Below the pieces are notes generated by a model. It saw nothing but the letters and a program-made list of their open reading frames with translations, was not told where the DNA came from and made no database searches. From Dyella jiangningensis (GTDB lineage Bacteria > Pseudomonadota > Gammaproteobacteria > Xanthomonadales > Rhodanobacteraceae), in the NCBI GenBank assembly GCA_000632805.1, contig CP007444.1:1302001-1366000 (forward strand): a stretch of 64,000 bases of DNA. The letters run 5' to 3'. This document shows positions 41,799 through 50,026 of this stretch, in pieces. The translations under genes and the position numbers were made by a program. Positions within the stretch are counted from its first letter, which is position 1. Each line of letters begins with the position of its first letter.

Positions 41799-41824
41799 AA
41801 CCCGCCGAAAGGCGGGTTTTTTTT
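41799..41824 (+). terminator. Terminator-like hairpin between tRNA-Cys and tRNA-Leu
   Basis: An 8-bp stem AACCCGCC / GGCGGGTT with a GAAA tetraloop runs into eight consecutive T. It would separate tRNA-Leu from the first two tRNAs unless read-through occurs. Confidence 0.85.
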
Positions 41825-41884
41825 ATGTTTCCAGCCCACCCGCGGCGCCCTGCGACGCGCATGCTAGGATGCGCATCCCTCCGG

Positions 41885-41971
41885 GCCCGGATGGCGAAAC
41901 TGGTATACGCAAGGGACTTAAAATCCCTCAGCCGCAAGGCTATGCGGGTTCGACCCCCGCTCCGGGCACCA
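41885..41971 (+). tRNA. leuZ: tRNA-Leu (anticodon TAA)
   Basis: 87-base class II tRNA with a long variable arm (CAGCCGCAAGGCTA). Acceptor GCCCGGA pairs with TCCGGGC, CCA at 41969-41971. The anticodon loop CTTAAAA reads UAA. The prophage integrase lies 63 bases downstream, so the 3' end is the likely phage attachment site. Confidence 0.97.
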
Positions 41972-42002
41972 AGGGTTTCCAGCGTTTTCAGGTTGCGTGT
42001 TT

Positions 42003-42034
42003 TGGTCCGCAATTCTGAAAATGGTCCGCAATTC
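42003..42034. repeat. Direct repeat pair beside the integrase, possible arm-type sites
   Basis: TGGTCCGCAATTC occurs at 42003-42015 and again at 42022-42034, 19 bases apart. It lies between the tRNA-Leu end and the integrase stop, in the region where attL arm-binding sites would lie. Confidence 0.5.
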
Positions 42035-43060
42035 CTACTTCGTTGGGGTCACCTTGGCCCCGCGGCGCTGCCGGACGTAGTGCTCGGTCATCGCAACGGT
42101 GGTGTGCCCAAGCTGTGCCTGGGCCTGCCGGATATCCCCCGCAGAATCGGCCTTGTCCGTGCCAGCCTTGGCCCGTAGGTCGCGGAACTGGAACGCCTTG
42201 GGCTCGATCCCTGCCGCCTCGCGAGCCCGGTAGAACGCGCCCTGCAGCATGCTGTAGGTCAGCGGTTGGCCGTTCTCGCCAATGACGAGACGAGTTGACC
42301 GCACGACCATGGCAGCCTTGCGCGCTGAGATCCGGTCGAGAAGTGCCGCTAGATCGCCCGTCACCTCGATGCGGCGCTTGGCGCCAGTCTTCCCCTGCGC
42401 CACATGCAGGAACCCATCCCGCACGTCGCGCTGGTCCATCTTGAGCGTATCGGCTACGCGCTGGCCAGTCAGGTAGGCAAGATCCATGGCGTCCCGCAGC
42501 GGCTGGCCGCCTTGTTTCCATACGGCCTGGAACATCTCGTCCTCGACGTACACGTCGCGTCCGGACTCGGTGAACCCCTTGACGCCGGCACACGGGTTGG
42601 CCAGCGCCGTATACCCCTGCTCGCGCGCCCAGTTCCAGATGTGAGAGAGCAGGGCCTTTTCGCGGTTGGCACGCACCTTAGCCTTCTGGCCACGCTTGCG
42701 CAGGTAGTTCTTCACGTGCGCCGGCTCGATCGAATCGAGCGCGCATGGCGGGTCGTCGAAGTAGTCCAGCAGCTGAGTCAGCTCCCTGGCGTTGTCCTTC
42801 TGCGTGGCCGGAGCCTTGGTCGGCATGACCTCGGCACGGTATCGGTCGGCCACATACCGGAGCGTGACGACGGCGGCCGGCTTCTCCGTGCCTTCTCGCT
42901 CCAGTTGCGCCCAGCGCATGATCGCCAGCCCGTAGTCGCTGCCCAGCGGCTCTTCGCGCCTCGGCTTGCCGCCGTGGTCGTAGTAGTAAAAGGTCTTCTT
43001 GCCCTTGACGCGTGCGCGCAAGCGCGGCACAGCATCCGGGCGGGTAGGACGGCGTCCCAT
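42035..43060 (-). CDS. int: Site-specific tyrosine recombinase (phage integrase)
   Basis: Catalyses integration and, with an excisionase, excision. The 341 residues have an N-terminal arm-binding segment, a core-binding domain (about 65-165) and a catalytic domain with Arg201 (LTGQRVADTL), Lys224, Arg296, His319 (LGHTTVAM) and nucleophile Tyr328 (EHYVR). The first His of the usual HxxR is Arg293 (FRDLR). It lies two bases after the DUF4224 gene on the same strand. Confidence 0.93.
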   Translation of the reverse strand: MGRRPTRPDAVPRLRARVKGKKTFYYYDHGGKPRREEPLGSDYGLAIMRWAQLEREGTEKPAAVVTLRYVADRYRAEVMPTKAPATQKDNARELTQLLDYFDDPPCALDSIEPAHVKNYLRKRGQKAKVRANREKALLSHIWNWAREQGYTALANPCAGVKGFTESGRDVYVEDEMFQAVWKQGGQPLRDAMDLAYLTGQRVADTLKMDQRDVRDGFLHVAQGKTGAKRRIEVTGDLAALLDRISARKAAMVVRSTRLVIGENGQPLTYSMLQGAFYRAREAAGIEPKAFQFRDLRAKAGTDKADSAGDIRQAQAQLGHTTVAMTEHYVRQRRGAKVTPTK

Positions 43061-43062
43061 GG

Positions 43063-43272
43063 TCAGGCAGCCTTGTTCGATTTCCAGGGCGTCTTAGCCT
43101 GCGCCTGGTCGGGCTGCCCTTCAACTGCAGCTCGGGTCACCACCGGCCAGCCGTGGGCGTCCACATAGTGGCGGATGCCGTTTTGACGGAGAAATGCCAG
43201 CTGCCTCGCCTTTGTCTGCGCGCGCGTCAGCTCGGCAATTTCGGAGCGGGATAGGCACAGGTGTGCGGTCAT
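43063..43272 (-). CDS. DUF4224 domain protein, putative excisionase
   Basis: A 69-residue basic protein with LSRSEIAELTRAQTKARQL and the typical DUF4224 end FLRQNGIRHYVDAHGWPVV. Such proteins directly precede many phage integrases and are thought to act as excisionase-like DNA-binding proteins. Position beside int supports this. Confidence 0.75.
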   Translation of the reverse strand: MTAHLCLSRSEIAELTRAQTKARQLAFLRQNGIRHYVDAHGWPVVTRAAVEGQPDQAQAKTPWKSNKAA

Positions 43273-43314
43273 GGCGATACCATGGGGCCATTCATCAGGA
43301 TGGGAGTGTCACGC

Positions 43315-43554
43315 ATGTCGTTCCCCATGCCGGTTGGTCATTTGTGGGTATCCACAGTCACGCTTCCCGTGTCCCGAGAGAGCGAAGAGTGGTACGGGCG
43401 ATGGTTCATCTACGATGTGCGCCCGGACTTGGAAAAGAACGCCGAGATCAGGCCTCTGCTCGAGGGAATCACGGCGAACTTTCCCGATGAGCATCAAGCC
43501 GACAAGGCAGCCAAGCTCGATGGACGGCGCCAAGCTCTGGCCATGCAAGGCTGA
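43315..43554 (+). CDS. Hypothetical phage protein
   Basis: About 79 residues beginning MSFPMPVGHLWV; the frame extends upstream but GGGAG eight bases before ATG 43315 favours this start. No domain recognised. It is acidic toward the C-terminus (HQADKAAKLDGR). Sole plus-strand gene in the left arm, diverging from the DUF4224 gene and convergent with the Lar-like gene. Confidence 0.55.
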   Translation: MSFPMPVGHLWVSTVTLPVSRESEEWYGRWFIYDVRPDLEKNAEIRPLLEGITANFPDEHQADKAAKLDGRRQALAMQG

Positions 43555-43556
43555 CA

Positions 43557-44099
43557 TCACGCCGCCTTCTCCCCACCCCGCGCGGCCATGGCGGCGTCGA
43601 TGGCTTGGTCTAGCATCACGGATACATGCTCGGCAGTCTCATCATCGCTGGCTTCGAACTCGCCATAATTGTTGGTGAACCATCCGCGATCACGCAGCCA
43701 TCGATACCGCGCCGCATCGGCCTCATCGCCGGAGCGGGGAGGGTGGGTGTATAGGTCGACAATCTTGGCGAATGGCGGCAATGTGACAGAGGCGGCGCAT
43801 GCAACGGCCAGTTCTTTCTCGCTGTAGGTGCGAGGAAATGTCGGGTCACGATCGCGCGTAACCATCCACGCCACCACCTCCCCCTCCGCATGGGATGCAA
43901 CGGCGGTGGGGCGGGTGTTCCAGGCGAGTAACGCGGGGTCGTGGCCCGGAACTTCTTCGTCCTCATCCTCGATCACCATCACAGGTCCGCGCGACATGCA
44001 TTTATTGCAGGTGACGTAGCACGACGAAAAATCGTAGCGCTCGACATAGCTGTTGCACTCACCACAAAACGGGCACTCCCTCAGCTGGTCGGTGGTCAT
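43557..44099 (-). CDS. Lar-like (restriction alleviation) zinc-ribbon protein
   Basis: 180 residues. The N-terminus ECPFCGECNSYVERYD with a later CNKC makes a Lar-type zinc ribbon, followed by LLAWNTRP, another Lar hallmark. The C-terminal part (DAARYRWLRDRGWF, then TAEHVSVMLDQAIDAAM) resembles a common phage protein of unknown role, so this may be a two-module protein. Rac-prophage Lar lessens type I restriction; that role is inferred here. Confidence 0.65.
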   Translation of the reverse strand: MTTDQLRECPFCGECNSYVERYDFSSCYVTCNKCMSRGPVMVIEDEDEEVPGHDPALLAWNTRPTAVASHAEGEVVAWMVTRDRDPTFPRTYSEKELAVACAASVTLPPFAKIVDLYTHPPRSGDEADAARYRWLRDRGWFTNNYGEFEASDDETAEHVSVMLDQAIDAAMAARGGEKAA

Positions 44100-44407
44100 G
44101 GCTGTTCGTCCTCGTCAAGTTCGCGGGTGCAATAACTGCAAGGCGCGCTTATGTGGCATGAGCAGCATTCGTGTTGATTCGTAACATACTCATCGTAAGC
44201 ACGATCACGCGAGGCCTTCAAAGACTTAATTTCGTTCCAGGCAATCGATAGTTTCCTTAGTTCCGATTCGCCGGCAGTGGCAATGCGTTCCGCATCTTTT
44301 GCGGCGTCGTAGTCGTCGGCGCGTTTCGCCGTGTTGTATAGCCTTTTTGCATATCTACGGGCATTTTGCACGGCCATTTCGATTGGCCAAAGATCAGGAA
44401 GGTCCAT
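44096..44407 (-). CDS. Hypothetical phage protein with C-terminal Cys cluster
   Basis: 103 residues, predicted helical and charged, ending with Cys and His residues in HECCSCHISAPCSYC, a possible zinc site. ATG 44407 (GGAGG upstream) overlaps the previous stop and its own stop overlaps the Lar-like start. Function unknown. Confidence 0.6.
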   Translation of the reverse strand: MDLPDLWPIEMAVQNARRYAKRLYNTAKRADDYDAAKDAERIATAGESELRKLSIAWNEIKSLKASRDRAYDEYVTNQHECCSCHISAPCSYCTRELDEDEQP

Positions 44408-44709
44408 CACTCCACCTCCCCGCGCTGGCTGAGCATGGCTTTGCGGCAGGCGTTCCAGCCGTCTACATGACCACGGTCGTACTCGTCGGCATCTGAAGGA
44501 AGTGGTGCATAGACACGTTCGTCCGGCACCTGCGCGCCCTTGGCGAGATGGGCGTCGATGGCGTCGGCCATAGCCACCTGCTTGTTAAACTCATCGTTCC
44601 ACAATTCCCATCGTTCACCATTTGGCGAACAAAGGGCGCGTCGTTCGGCGTTTTCACTTGCTACAACGCGATGCCAGTCCCGCACCTGCTCCAACGTCAT
44701 TTTCGTCAT
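44407..44709 (-). CDS. Hypothetical phage protein
   Basis: 100 residues starting MTKMTLEQVRDWHRV, with a conserved-looking end DRGHVDGWNACRKAML seen in many small phage early proteins. An AGG ribosome site precedes 44709. Overlaps neighbours by 3-4 bases. No function assigned. Confidence 0.6.
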   Translation of the reverse strand: MTKMTLEQVRDWHRVVASENAERRALCSPNGERWELWNDEFNKQVAMADAIDAHLAKGAQVPDERVYAPLPSDADEYDRGHVDGWNACRKAMLSQRGEVE

Positions 44710-44855
44710 TGTCCTGGCCCCTTGAGTTCGCCTTCCTGCGTGTCATGAATAAGTCGCCGGCACTCGGTGCAGAGCGGCGACAGAATCGAATCGGTCACGG
44801 CACCGCACGCTACACAACAGATACGCGGACCTTCGATTTGATCAATCGTCGTCAT
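44706..44855 (-). CDS. Small zinc-ribbon phage protein
   Basis: 49 residues from ATG 44855 (AAGGAG upstream). Two Cys pairs, CVAC and CTEC, suggest a zinc ribbon. Overlaps neighbours by 4 bases on each side. Function unknown. Confidence 0.55.
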   Translation of the reverse strand: MTTIDQIEGPRICCVACGAVTDSILSPLCTECRRLIHDTQEGELKGPGQ

Positions 44856-45151
44856 TGTCCCGGCTCCTTGCGTGCTTTGAGCATGGCGTCTGCCTGCTTG
44901 TACGACTCGGACGCGATCCACTCCGACAGGCCAAGTCCATGAGATGAGCCTAGATCACGAAGCCGCGTGTAGCCTGCATCGTCCGTGATCGTTGACACCA
45001 TCGCGGAAGCTATCTTCGCGGCGAAGTAGTCGCGCAGCGACATGCCACGGAGCGCCATGTATTCGGCATCACTGCATTCGTGTGCTTTTGGATTGACGGG
45101 AAACGCAGGAAATCCATCGTCATCCCGCAGCCTCTGTTCGCGCGTGGTCAT
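44852..45151 (-). CDS. Hypothetical phage protein
   Basis: 99 residues containing GMSLRDYFAAKIASAM, a motif frequent in small proteins of temperate-phage early regions. Starts at 45151 and overlaps both neighbours by 4 bases. No enzymatic motif seen. Confidence 0.6.
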   Translation of the reverse strand: MTTREQRLRDDDGFPAFPVNPKAHECSDAEYMALRGMSLRDYFAAKIASAMVSTITDDAGYTRLRDLGSSHGLGLSEWIASESYKQADAMLKARKEPGQ

Positions 45152-45453
45152 GGGTTGTCCTTTGGATGGATGGATTGCATTTCTGGCAGATAAGTCTTTG
45201 CAAATGCCGGATCGACCATGGCACGCAGCAGTTTGCCTAGCCGGGTGTCCTCATCCTTGTCCCACGACCGATATGCCATCAAAGCCACTTCGCGTAGCTC
45301 TTTGACCTCGGCCATGGCATCTGCGCCCATATCTAGATGGATCGCAGTGCAGCGAGCACAGCCGGTGCTTCCTTCTGCATCTGCATTAACTGGATGCTCA
45401 TCGCTGCATGATGTGCGGCTATGCTCGGGATGCATTTCTGCGCTTGTGCTCAT
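45148..45453 (-). CDS. Hypothetical phage protein
   Basis: 101 residues from ATG 45453, which overlaps the next upstream stop by 4 bases. The middle has CARCTAIHLD, a possible metal or redox site; the C-terminus is helical. A longer frame to 45510 is within the neighbouring gene and unlikely. Confidence 0.55.
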   Translation of the reverse strand: MSTSAEMHPEHSRTSCSDEHPVNADAEGSTGCARCTAIHLDMGADAMAEVKELREVALMAYRSWDKDEDTRLGKLLRAMVDPAFAKTYLPEMQSIHPKDNP

Positions 45454-46112
45454 CCCCTTTCCCCCGCTTGCGGCGCGGCGGCGAGCAAGAAGTCGGCAGC
45501 TTGTTTCCATGCGTCACGCTTTGCCATGTCAATGGTGGCGAAATGCGATTGGCCGAATCTGGCTGACAGTTCCCGAGCATCTTTACGCAACTCGCCATCA
45601 CAGAGGACGCCGGTAGTTTCCCATTCGCTGATTTCTTTGAGGCGCTTAATCAACCCATCCGGCACCGCCGCTGGCAGGGAGGTGGCGAAGGATTCGGGGG
45701 CGGCGCGTACATCCGATTCAAAAATTTCCTCATCAACAATTTCCCACCCACGAGCAATGAGAATTTCCTCGGCCCGCTCCACATCCTCATCCGACACCAC
45801 GCGAGGCGCGCTCGGCTTCGAGCGTACCCAGCCGCCTGATTTGGTTCCTTTCCATACGTCGCCAGTTTCGTGGTCGTGAAGCGTGTACTTGCTTGGATTG
45901 CGTGTCTTTACCGTCAATTTTACAAGTCCCTCGCTCGGCGTGGCGCGGGAGAGGATGGCTTGTTCCCAGGCTTTCCATGCGAGATGCACGTGATAGGAAC
46001 GATAGCAATTACGTGCAGAGGCAAAATAAAGGTCAGCCCGTGGATAACCCATTTCTTCTATCATCCACTTCTCAAATTCATCGCGCGGCACGCTGACGTG
46101 TTCGGTGGTCAT
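45450..46112 (-). CDS. Hypothetical phage protein
   Basis: 220 residues. The N-terminus VPRDEFEKWMIEEMGYPRAD and YHVHLAWKAWEQAI resembles a frequent phage early-region family, and the C-terminus ends KRDAWKQAADFLLAAAP. No catalytic motif. Lower GC than the core genome. Overlaps the J-domain gene by 4 bases. Confidence 0.6.
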   Translation of the reverse strand: MTTEHVSVPRDEFEKWMIEEMGYPRADLYFASARNCYRSYHVHLAWKAWEQAILSRATPSEGLVKLTVKTRNPSKYTLHDHETGDVWKGTKSGGWVRSKPSAPRVVSDEDVERAEEILIARGWEIVDEEIFESDVRAAPESFATSLPAAVPDGLIKRLKEISEWETTGVLCDGELRKDARELSARFGQSHFATIDMAKRDAWKQAADFLLAAAPQAGERG

Positions 46113-46696
46113 GGCGTCGATTCCTTCATGGCTTTTTCGTAGGCCGCTTTGACGGTAAGGAAGATGTCGTGATCGCCGCCGTCACGGTCGGGATGGTGTG
46201 CGGAGCGAAGGCGGCGCCAGGCCGTCTCGATCTCGTCCCGCGTGGCATTGCGGTTGATGCCGAGGACGTCCCACCATTGCTGTGTGGGCGAATGCTCAAG
46301 CTGCGCAAATCCAGTGAAGGCCCTCTCCAGCATGTCGCTGGCTCCCCACCGCTCAATGCCGCGAAGCGCCGCTATGGTCAGCTCGATGGCGCGCATGTTG
46401 GCTTCCATGCGGGTATAGCGGTCGCAGGCAAAGCACATGGGCTTGCCCTTGTATTCGAAGTACAAGGCAATGCCGTGGTCGTCGATGGCTCGCTGCTGGG
46501 CGTATGGCAGCCCGTCCTGGCGCAAGGCGAGGTTGCTGCTTATCACGACGTGACGGCCGCCGAGGCGCTTGACCTCGGACAACAGGCCGTCACGTGCCCT
46601 CGCCAGTGATACCTGGAAGGAGCCGCGCTCACGTCTATAGGAGGGCGTGCGCTTCCATCCTTCCGGCCACGTCAGCGGATATGCCTCAATTGCCAC
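46109..46696 (-). CDS. Phage J-domain protein
   Basis: 195 residues from GTG 46696, preceded by a strong GGGGAGG site; a GTG at 46717 would add seven residues. The N-terminal 130 residues are a phage-specific domain (YPLTWPEGWKRTPSYRRE, then GIALYFEYKGKPMCFACDR). The C-terminal J domain, about 140-193, has WWDVLGINRNATRDEIE and the HPD triad at 168-170, so it could recruit host DnaK. The G/F and zinc regions of DnaJ are absent. Related proteins occur in other temperate phages, usually without tested function. Confidence 0.8.
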   Translation of the reverse strand: MAIEAYPLTWPEGWKRTPSYRRERGSFQVSLARARDGLLSEVKRLGGRHVVISSNLALRQDGLPYAQQRAIDDHGIALYFEYKGKPMCFACDRYTRMEANMRAIELTIAALRGIERWGASDMLERAFTGFAQLEHSPTQQWWDVLGINRNATRDEIETAWRRLRSAHHPDRDGGDHDIFLTVKAAYEKAMKESTP

Positions 46697-47126
46697 AGGT
46701 TGCCTCCCCGCACGCACGGCGCTGCAAATAGTCCTGAGCCGAAACCTTCACGCCATCGACGAGAAAGCCCATGTGCTGTCGACGAGGGCCGGTGATGACG
46801 AGAGACCATGCATCGCTGTCTTCCAGCCTGATGAAGTGCCAGCGGTCGGCACGCATAAAGCGCAGCGAGCCGGTGGCGTAGTGGCGCATGGCCTCCGGCA
46901 ACACCTCGGTGTAACCGCCGCGCAGAATCAGCGACGCAAAGTCCCACTCGTGGTCATGGAACACGCTGTCGTCGCTGCGAACGATCTGGTGAATGTGGAT
47001 CAGCGGCGCAGGCTGCCAGCAGCGCATGAAGACCTTCCCGTCCTTGCGGTGGGCGACCAATGACGGCTTGCCGTGGGCGCAGCGGATGACGCGATTGGCG
47101 AAGCGATCGAACAGGCGGATGGTCAT
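46686..47126 (-). CDS. Cupin-like phage protein
   Basis: 146 residues from ATG 47126. HIHQIVRSDDSVFHDHEWDF followed by RADRWHFIRLED gives a cupin-like set of His/Glu ligands. The long upstream frame extension overlaps another gene and is rejected. Overlaps the J-domain gene by 11 bases. Function unknown. Confidence 0.6.
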   Translation of the reverse strand: MTIRLFDRFANRVIRCAHGKPSLVAHRKDGKVFMRCWQPAPLIHIHQIVRSDDSVFHDHEWDFASLILRGGYTEVLPEAMRHYATGSLRFMRADRWHFIRLEDSDAWSLVITGPRRQHMGFLVDGVKVSAQDYLQRRACGEATCGN

Positions 47127-47311
47127 GCGGCGGCCTGCTGCGGGATATCCGGGTAATGGCCCCAAGGCGCCCGCATCTCCTCCCACACGGCGTGCGGACA
47201 GATCGCGTTCTTCCGGCAGTACCGCGTGCGCTTTCCGTTGATCCAGATTTCGCGACACCCGGTGGCGGTGTTGTCGTAGACGGTGGCGTCGAAGAGGTCG
47301 GGGGTTTTCAT
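47123..47311 (-). CDS. Small hypothetical phage protein
   Basis: 62 residues from ATG 47311, containing GCREIWINGKRTRYCRKNAIC, a basic Cys-containing stretch. Overlaps both neighbours by 4 bases. No known domain recognised. Confidence 0.5.
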   Translation of the reverse strand: MKTPDLFDATVYDNTATGCREIWINGKRTRYCRKNAICPHAVWEEMRAPWGHYPDIPQQAAA

Positions 47312-47928
47312 GAGGCGGCCTGCATATGGCGCAACTCGTCGACCAGGACGTTCACCTCGGCGTGCGCGCGGATGCACGCCTCCTTGAGCTGGGCGATGGC
47401 GGCCTCATCGCGTTCAACACGATGGATTGCCAGCTGCAGGCCTTCGGGGAAACGGGGGTCGAAGCTCACCGCATCGCACCACTTGCGTCCCGTCACCCAG
47501 AGCTGGCCCTGAATCTGCCAGCGGTATTCGTCGGCATGTGAGCCGTCGCGGAGGGCCATGACGTGCTTTGCCAGGCTGGCTGGGCATTTGATCTCGACCA
47601 GCCCATCGCCGCCGACCAGGCCATCAGGAGACACGCCCACGTAGGGCATGGTTTCGTGGACCACGAAGGCGACCTGGGCCACCAGCTCGCCCGTGTGAGC
47701 CTCATAGGCTCCGCGTGCAAACGGTTCCAGTTCCTGCCCGCGACGCATGGCATCGTTCTGGTAGGTGGCCTCGGGCTCACCCGTCAGGCGCTCGATGGCA
47801 AGCGTTGTGATGAGGTTCGCCCGGCTAGCAGACGGGCCTGAGCGGGTGACCGCCATCAGGTCGGCGAAGCGTGATCCCGTGAACTTACCGGCGCGAGCGG
47901 CCAGCCATTCCTGCGATCCCTGGTCCAT
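47308..47928 (-). CDS. YqaJ-type viral recombinase (5'-3' exonuclease)
   Basis: 206 residues with the lambda-exonuclease-fold signature: QEWLAARAGKFTGSRF, RRGQELEPFARGAYE, VGVSPDGLVGGDGLVEIKCP (Asp/Glu-x-Lys metal site) and YRWQIQGQLWVTGRKW. It would resect double-strand ends for phage recombination. ATG 47928 overlaps the upstream stop, consistent with coupling to the probable partner annealing protein. Confidence 0.85.
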   Translation of the reverse strand: MDQGSQEWLAARAGKFTGSRFADLMAVTRSGPSASRANLITTLAIERLTGEPEATYQNDAMRRGQELEPFARGAYEAHTGELVAQVAFVVHETMPYVGVSPDGLVGGDGLVEIKCPASLAKHVMALRDGSHADEYRWQIQGQLWVTGRKWCDAVSFDPRFPEGLQLAIHRVERDEAAIAQLKEACIRAHAEVNVLVDELRHMQAAS

Positions 47929-48785
47929 CACTCGTCTCCCTGGCTATCGATCAGCATGTCGTCTGCCGATTCAGCGATCTGCTGGAACTCGGCGACCTTG
48001 TCGGTTACCAGCACGCGCGATTCCTTCGGGAAGGTGTCCTTCCACCAGGTGCGGAAGTGCTCGGTGCCCTTTGCCGCAGCTGCGCGGCAGGCGGAGATGG
48101 CCTCGTCACGCTCGGGGCTGTCCTTCGGCGTGGCCTGCTGGGCGGCCCTGGCGGCCGGGCGACTGCCGCGCGCGTCCTCGGCGATCTGGTCGCGGAGCTC
48201 GTCGGGCAGGTCTTCGATGTCTTGGGTGAAAATGTCCGACGCGGCAGTGACGGTCAGGACCGCGTCCACCATGGCGCGCTTCTTCGCCATCTTCAGGATC
48301 GTGTTGCGCACGTCGGCGGGATTCGTCCGCACCTGCTGTTGCTTCTCTGTGCGACCCTGCCAGGACTTGTATTTGATGCGGCGAAGGTTCTCCGGCGTAT
48401 CGTCGAACTCTTCTTTGCACACCGGGCGGCGCCAGGCGTATTTCTCTTCCTGGCTTCCACATTCGCCGACGCCCACGCCAAGCACGCGGCCATCCGGCGC
48501 GAGAATCTTGTACTTGACGCGGTAGTGGACTTCGCCCGGGCTGCCAAGGTCTTCGACATCGACGTCGGAGCCGAAGCGAAACGTCGCCATCAGCTTCTCG
48601 GCGCCGGGCTTGTACAGGCTGACGGACTGCGTGCCGGGGATCTTCCCGTAGTGCGTGCCTTCCTGCATCACGGACCGCATCACGTCCTGGATGAGATTGA
48701 CCTGGGCGCGCACGTCGGCGGCGGTCAGGCTGCGCTCGCCATAGACGGCGACCGCCTGCTGGGTCATGGGAACAAGGTTGCTCAT
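47928..48785 (-). CDS. Phage recombination-associated protein, possible ssDNA-annealing protein
   Basis: 285 residues. Motifs QVNLIQDVMRSVMQEGTHYG and SLYKPGAEKLMATFRF mark a phage family that repeatedly neighbours YqaJ or lambda-exonuclease-like nucleases. NTILKMAKKRAMVDAVLT resembles the KKGRT-like segments of annealing proteins such as Erf and RecT. Genuine annealing activity is an inference from context. Confidence 0.6.
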   Translation of the reverse strand: MSNLVPMTQQAVAVYGERSLTAADVRAQVNLIQDVMRSVMQEGTHYGKIPGTQSVSLYKPGAEKLMATFRFGSDVDVEDLGSPGEVHYRVKYKILAPDGRVLGVGVGECGSQEEKYAWRRPVCKEEFDDTPENLRRIKYKSWQGRTEKQQQVRTNPADVRNTILKMAKKRAMVDAVLTVTAASDIFTQDIEDLPDELRDQIAEDARGSRPAARAAQQATPKDSPERDEAISACRAAAAKGTEHFRTWWKDTFPKESRVLVTDKVAEFQQIAESADDMLIDSQGDE

Positions 48786-48792
48786 GGCGTCC

Positions 48793-49734
48793 TCAGTACT
48801 TGATGGTGACGGCCGGGATCTGGCCCGACGCGATCAGGGTGATGACCTGCTTGGCCAGTTCCGCGCTGAGGCCGTTCTTCTCGAAGGCGGCGACGGCGGC
48901 GAGGTTGATGGCCTTGCGGTGTTCGCGGTCGGCAGCGCGGCGCGCCTCCTCGGCCTTCACGCGCGCTTCTTCGGCGACGCGTTCGCGCTCGCGGTCTTCG
49001 GCCTCCTGTTTGGCCCGGAGTTCGACCTGACGAATGGCTTCGGCCTTCTCGCGTTCGGCGCGCTGTTCGGCCTCCACGCGTTCCCGTTCTGCACGCTCGG
49101 CTGCAATGCGTTCGCGCTCCTTGGCTTCGGCCGCTTCGCGCTCGGCGCGGACGACCGCTTCAGCGGCCTCACGCTCCGCGCGCTCGGCAGCTTCCTTCCG
49201 GATGCGTTCCTCGCGCTCCTGGCGCTGCTTTTCGGCGCGTTCCGCATCCGCCTTTGCCTTGGCCTCGGCTTCCGCCTTGGCGATGGCTTCCTCGCGGGCG
49301 CGGAGTTCTTCTTCCTTGCGCTGCAGTTCGGCCCGGCGCTCAGCTTCCGCCTGCTCAATGGCGCGGCGCTCGGCCTCGATCGCCTCCTGCTTGATGCGCT
49401 CCTGTTCCGCTTCCCACTCGGTCAGCGGCTTGCGCACCTCGTCCTTCAGCGCGTCCAGGTAGTCGCGGGCCTTCTTGCGTGCGTTGTCCACCTCGGCCGA
49501 CTGGCGCTTCCAGTCCGCAACCAGCGTTTTGCCCGCTTCGTCGATAGTGGTCTTCGACCGCGCCACCTTGTACGCCAGCGAGGCAATTTCCTTGCGGCCC
49601 TTGTCGGTGGAGACGTCAGGAACAAGCGTGACGGTCTCCTGGCGGATACGCTCCAAGAGTTCGTCCAGCGACTTACCGGTGAAGATTTCGACCGCGTTGA
49701 CAGACTCAAGCGGGATCAGTGCAGAACCGTCCAT
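48793..49734 (-). CDS. Coiled-coil phage protein (Glu/Arg/Ala-rich)
   Basis: 313 residues, of which about 105-275 form an uninterrupted Ala/Glu/Arg coiled coil (REREAAEA-type heptads). The N-terminal domain (NAVEIFTGKSLDELLERI; TDKGRKEIASLAYKVARSKT) and a short globular end (FEKNGLSAELAKQVITLI) are typical of a widespread phage family in recombination clusters. ATG 49734 with GAGGA upstream is preferred to 49749. Role unknown. Confidence 0.65.
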   Translation of the reverse strand: MDGSALIPLESVNAVEIFTGKSLDELLERIRQETVTLVPDVSTDKGRKEIASLAYKVARSKTTIDEAGKTLVADWKRQSAEVDNARKKARDYLDALKDEVRKPLTEWEAEQERIKQEAIEAERRAIEQAEAERRAELQRKEEELRAREEAIAKAEAEAKAKADAERAEKQRQEREERIRKEAAERAEREAAEAVVRAEREAAEAKERERIAAERAERERVEAEQRAEREKAEAIRQVELRAKQEAEDRERERVAEEARVKAEEARRAADREHRKAINLAAVAAFEKNGLSAELAKQVITLIASGQIPAVTIKY

Positions 49735-49848
49735 TGGAATCCTCTGCACGCTTAAACCCGGCGTGCTCGGTGTTGGAATAAGGTGGCGGCAGGCTGGCCG
49801 GTCAACCTTCGGCCCTCGCTGCCCAGCAAGCGCCTGCCGCCGGTGAAA

Positions 49849-50022
49849 TCAGTCATTGACGATGCGGATGCGGGGCTTCACGCGAAGGCGGGGCTTCTTG
49901 CGGTGATGGCCGCCTGCATAGAAGCGCGCAGCCCACGCAGCGAGACGTTCATCGTTCGTCAGCGGCGTGCATCCGTCCCAGCTCTTGGGCTTGGTGCGGG
50001 TGATGGAGAGGAGGGCGTTCAT
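49849..50022 (-). CDS. Small basic hypothetical phage protein
   Basis: 57 residues from ATG 50022, ending in a highly basic tail HHRKKPRLRVKPRIRIV, which suggests nucleic-acid binding. The 113-base gap to the coiled-coil gene holds no other frame. Confidence 0.5.
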   Translation of the reverse strand: MNALLSITRTKPKSWDGCTPLTNDERLAAWAARFYAGGHHRKKPRLRVKPRIRIVND

Positions 50023-50026
50023 GCGA

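Noticed and set aside
41885..42034. Exact attL core sequence
   Set aside because: The right prophage junction is outside the window, so the duplicated core cannot be identified.
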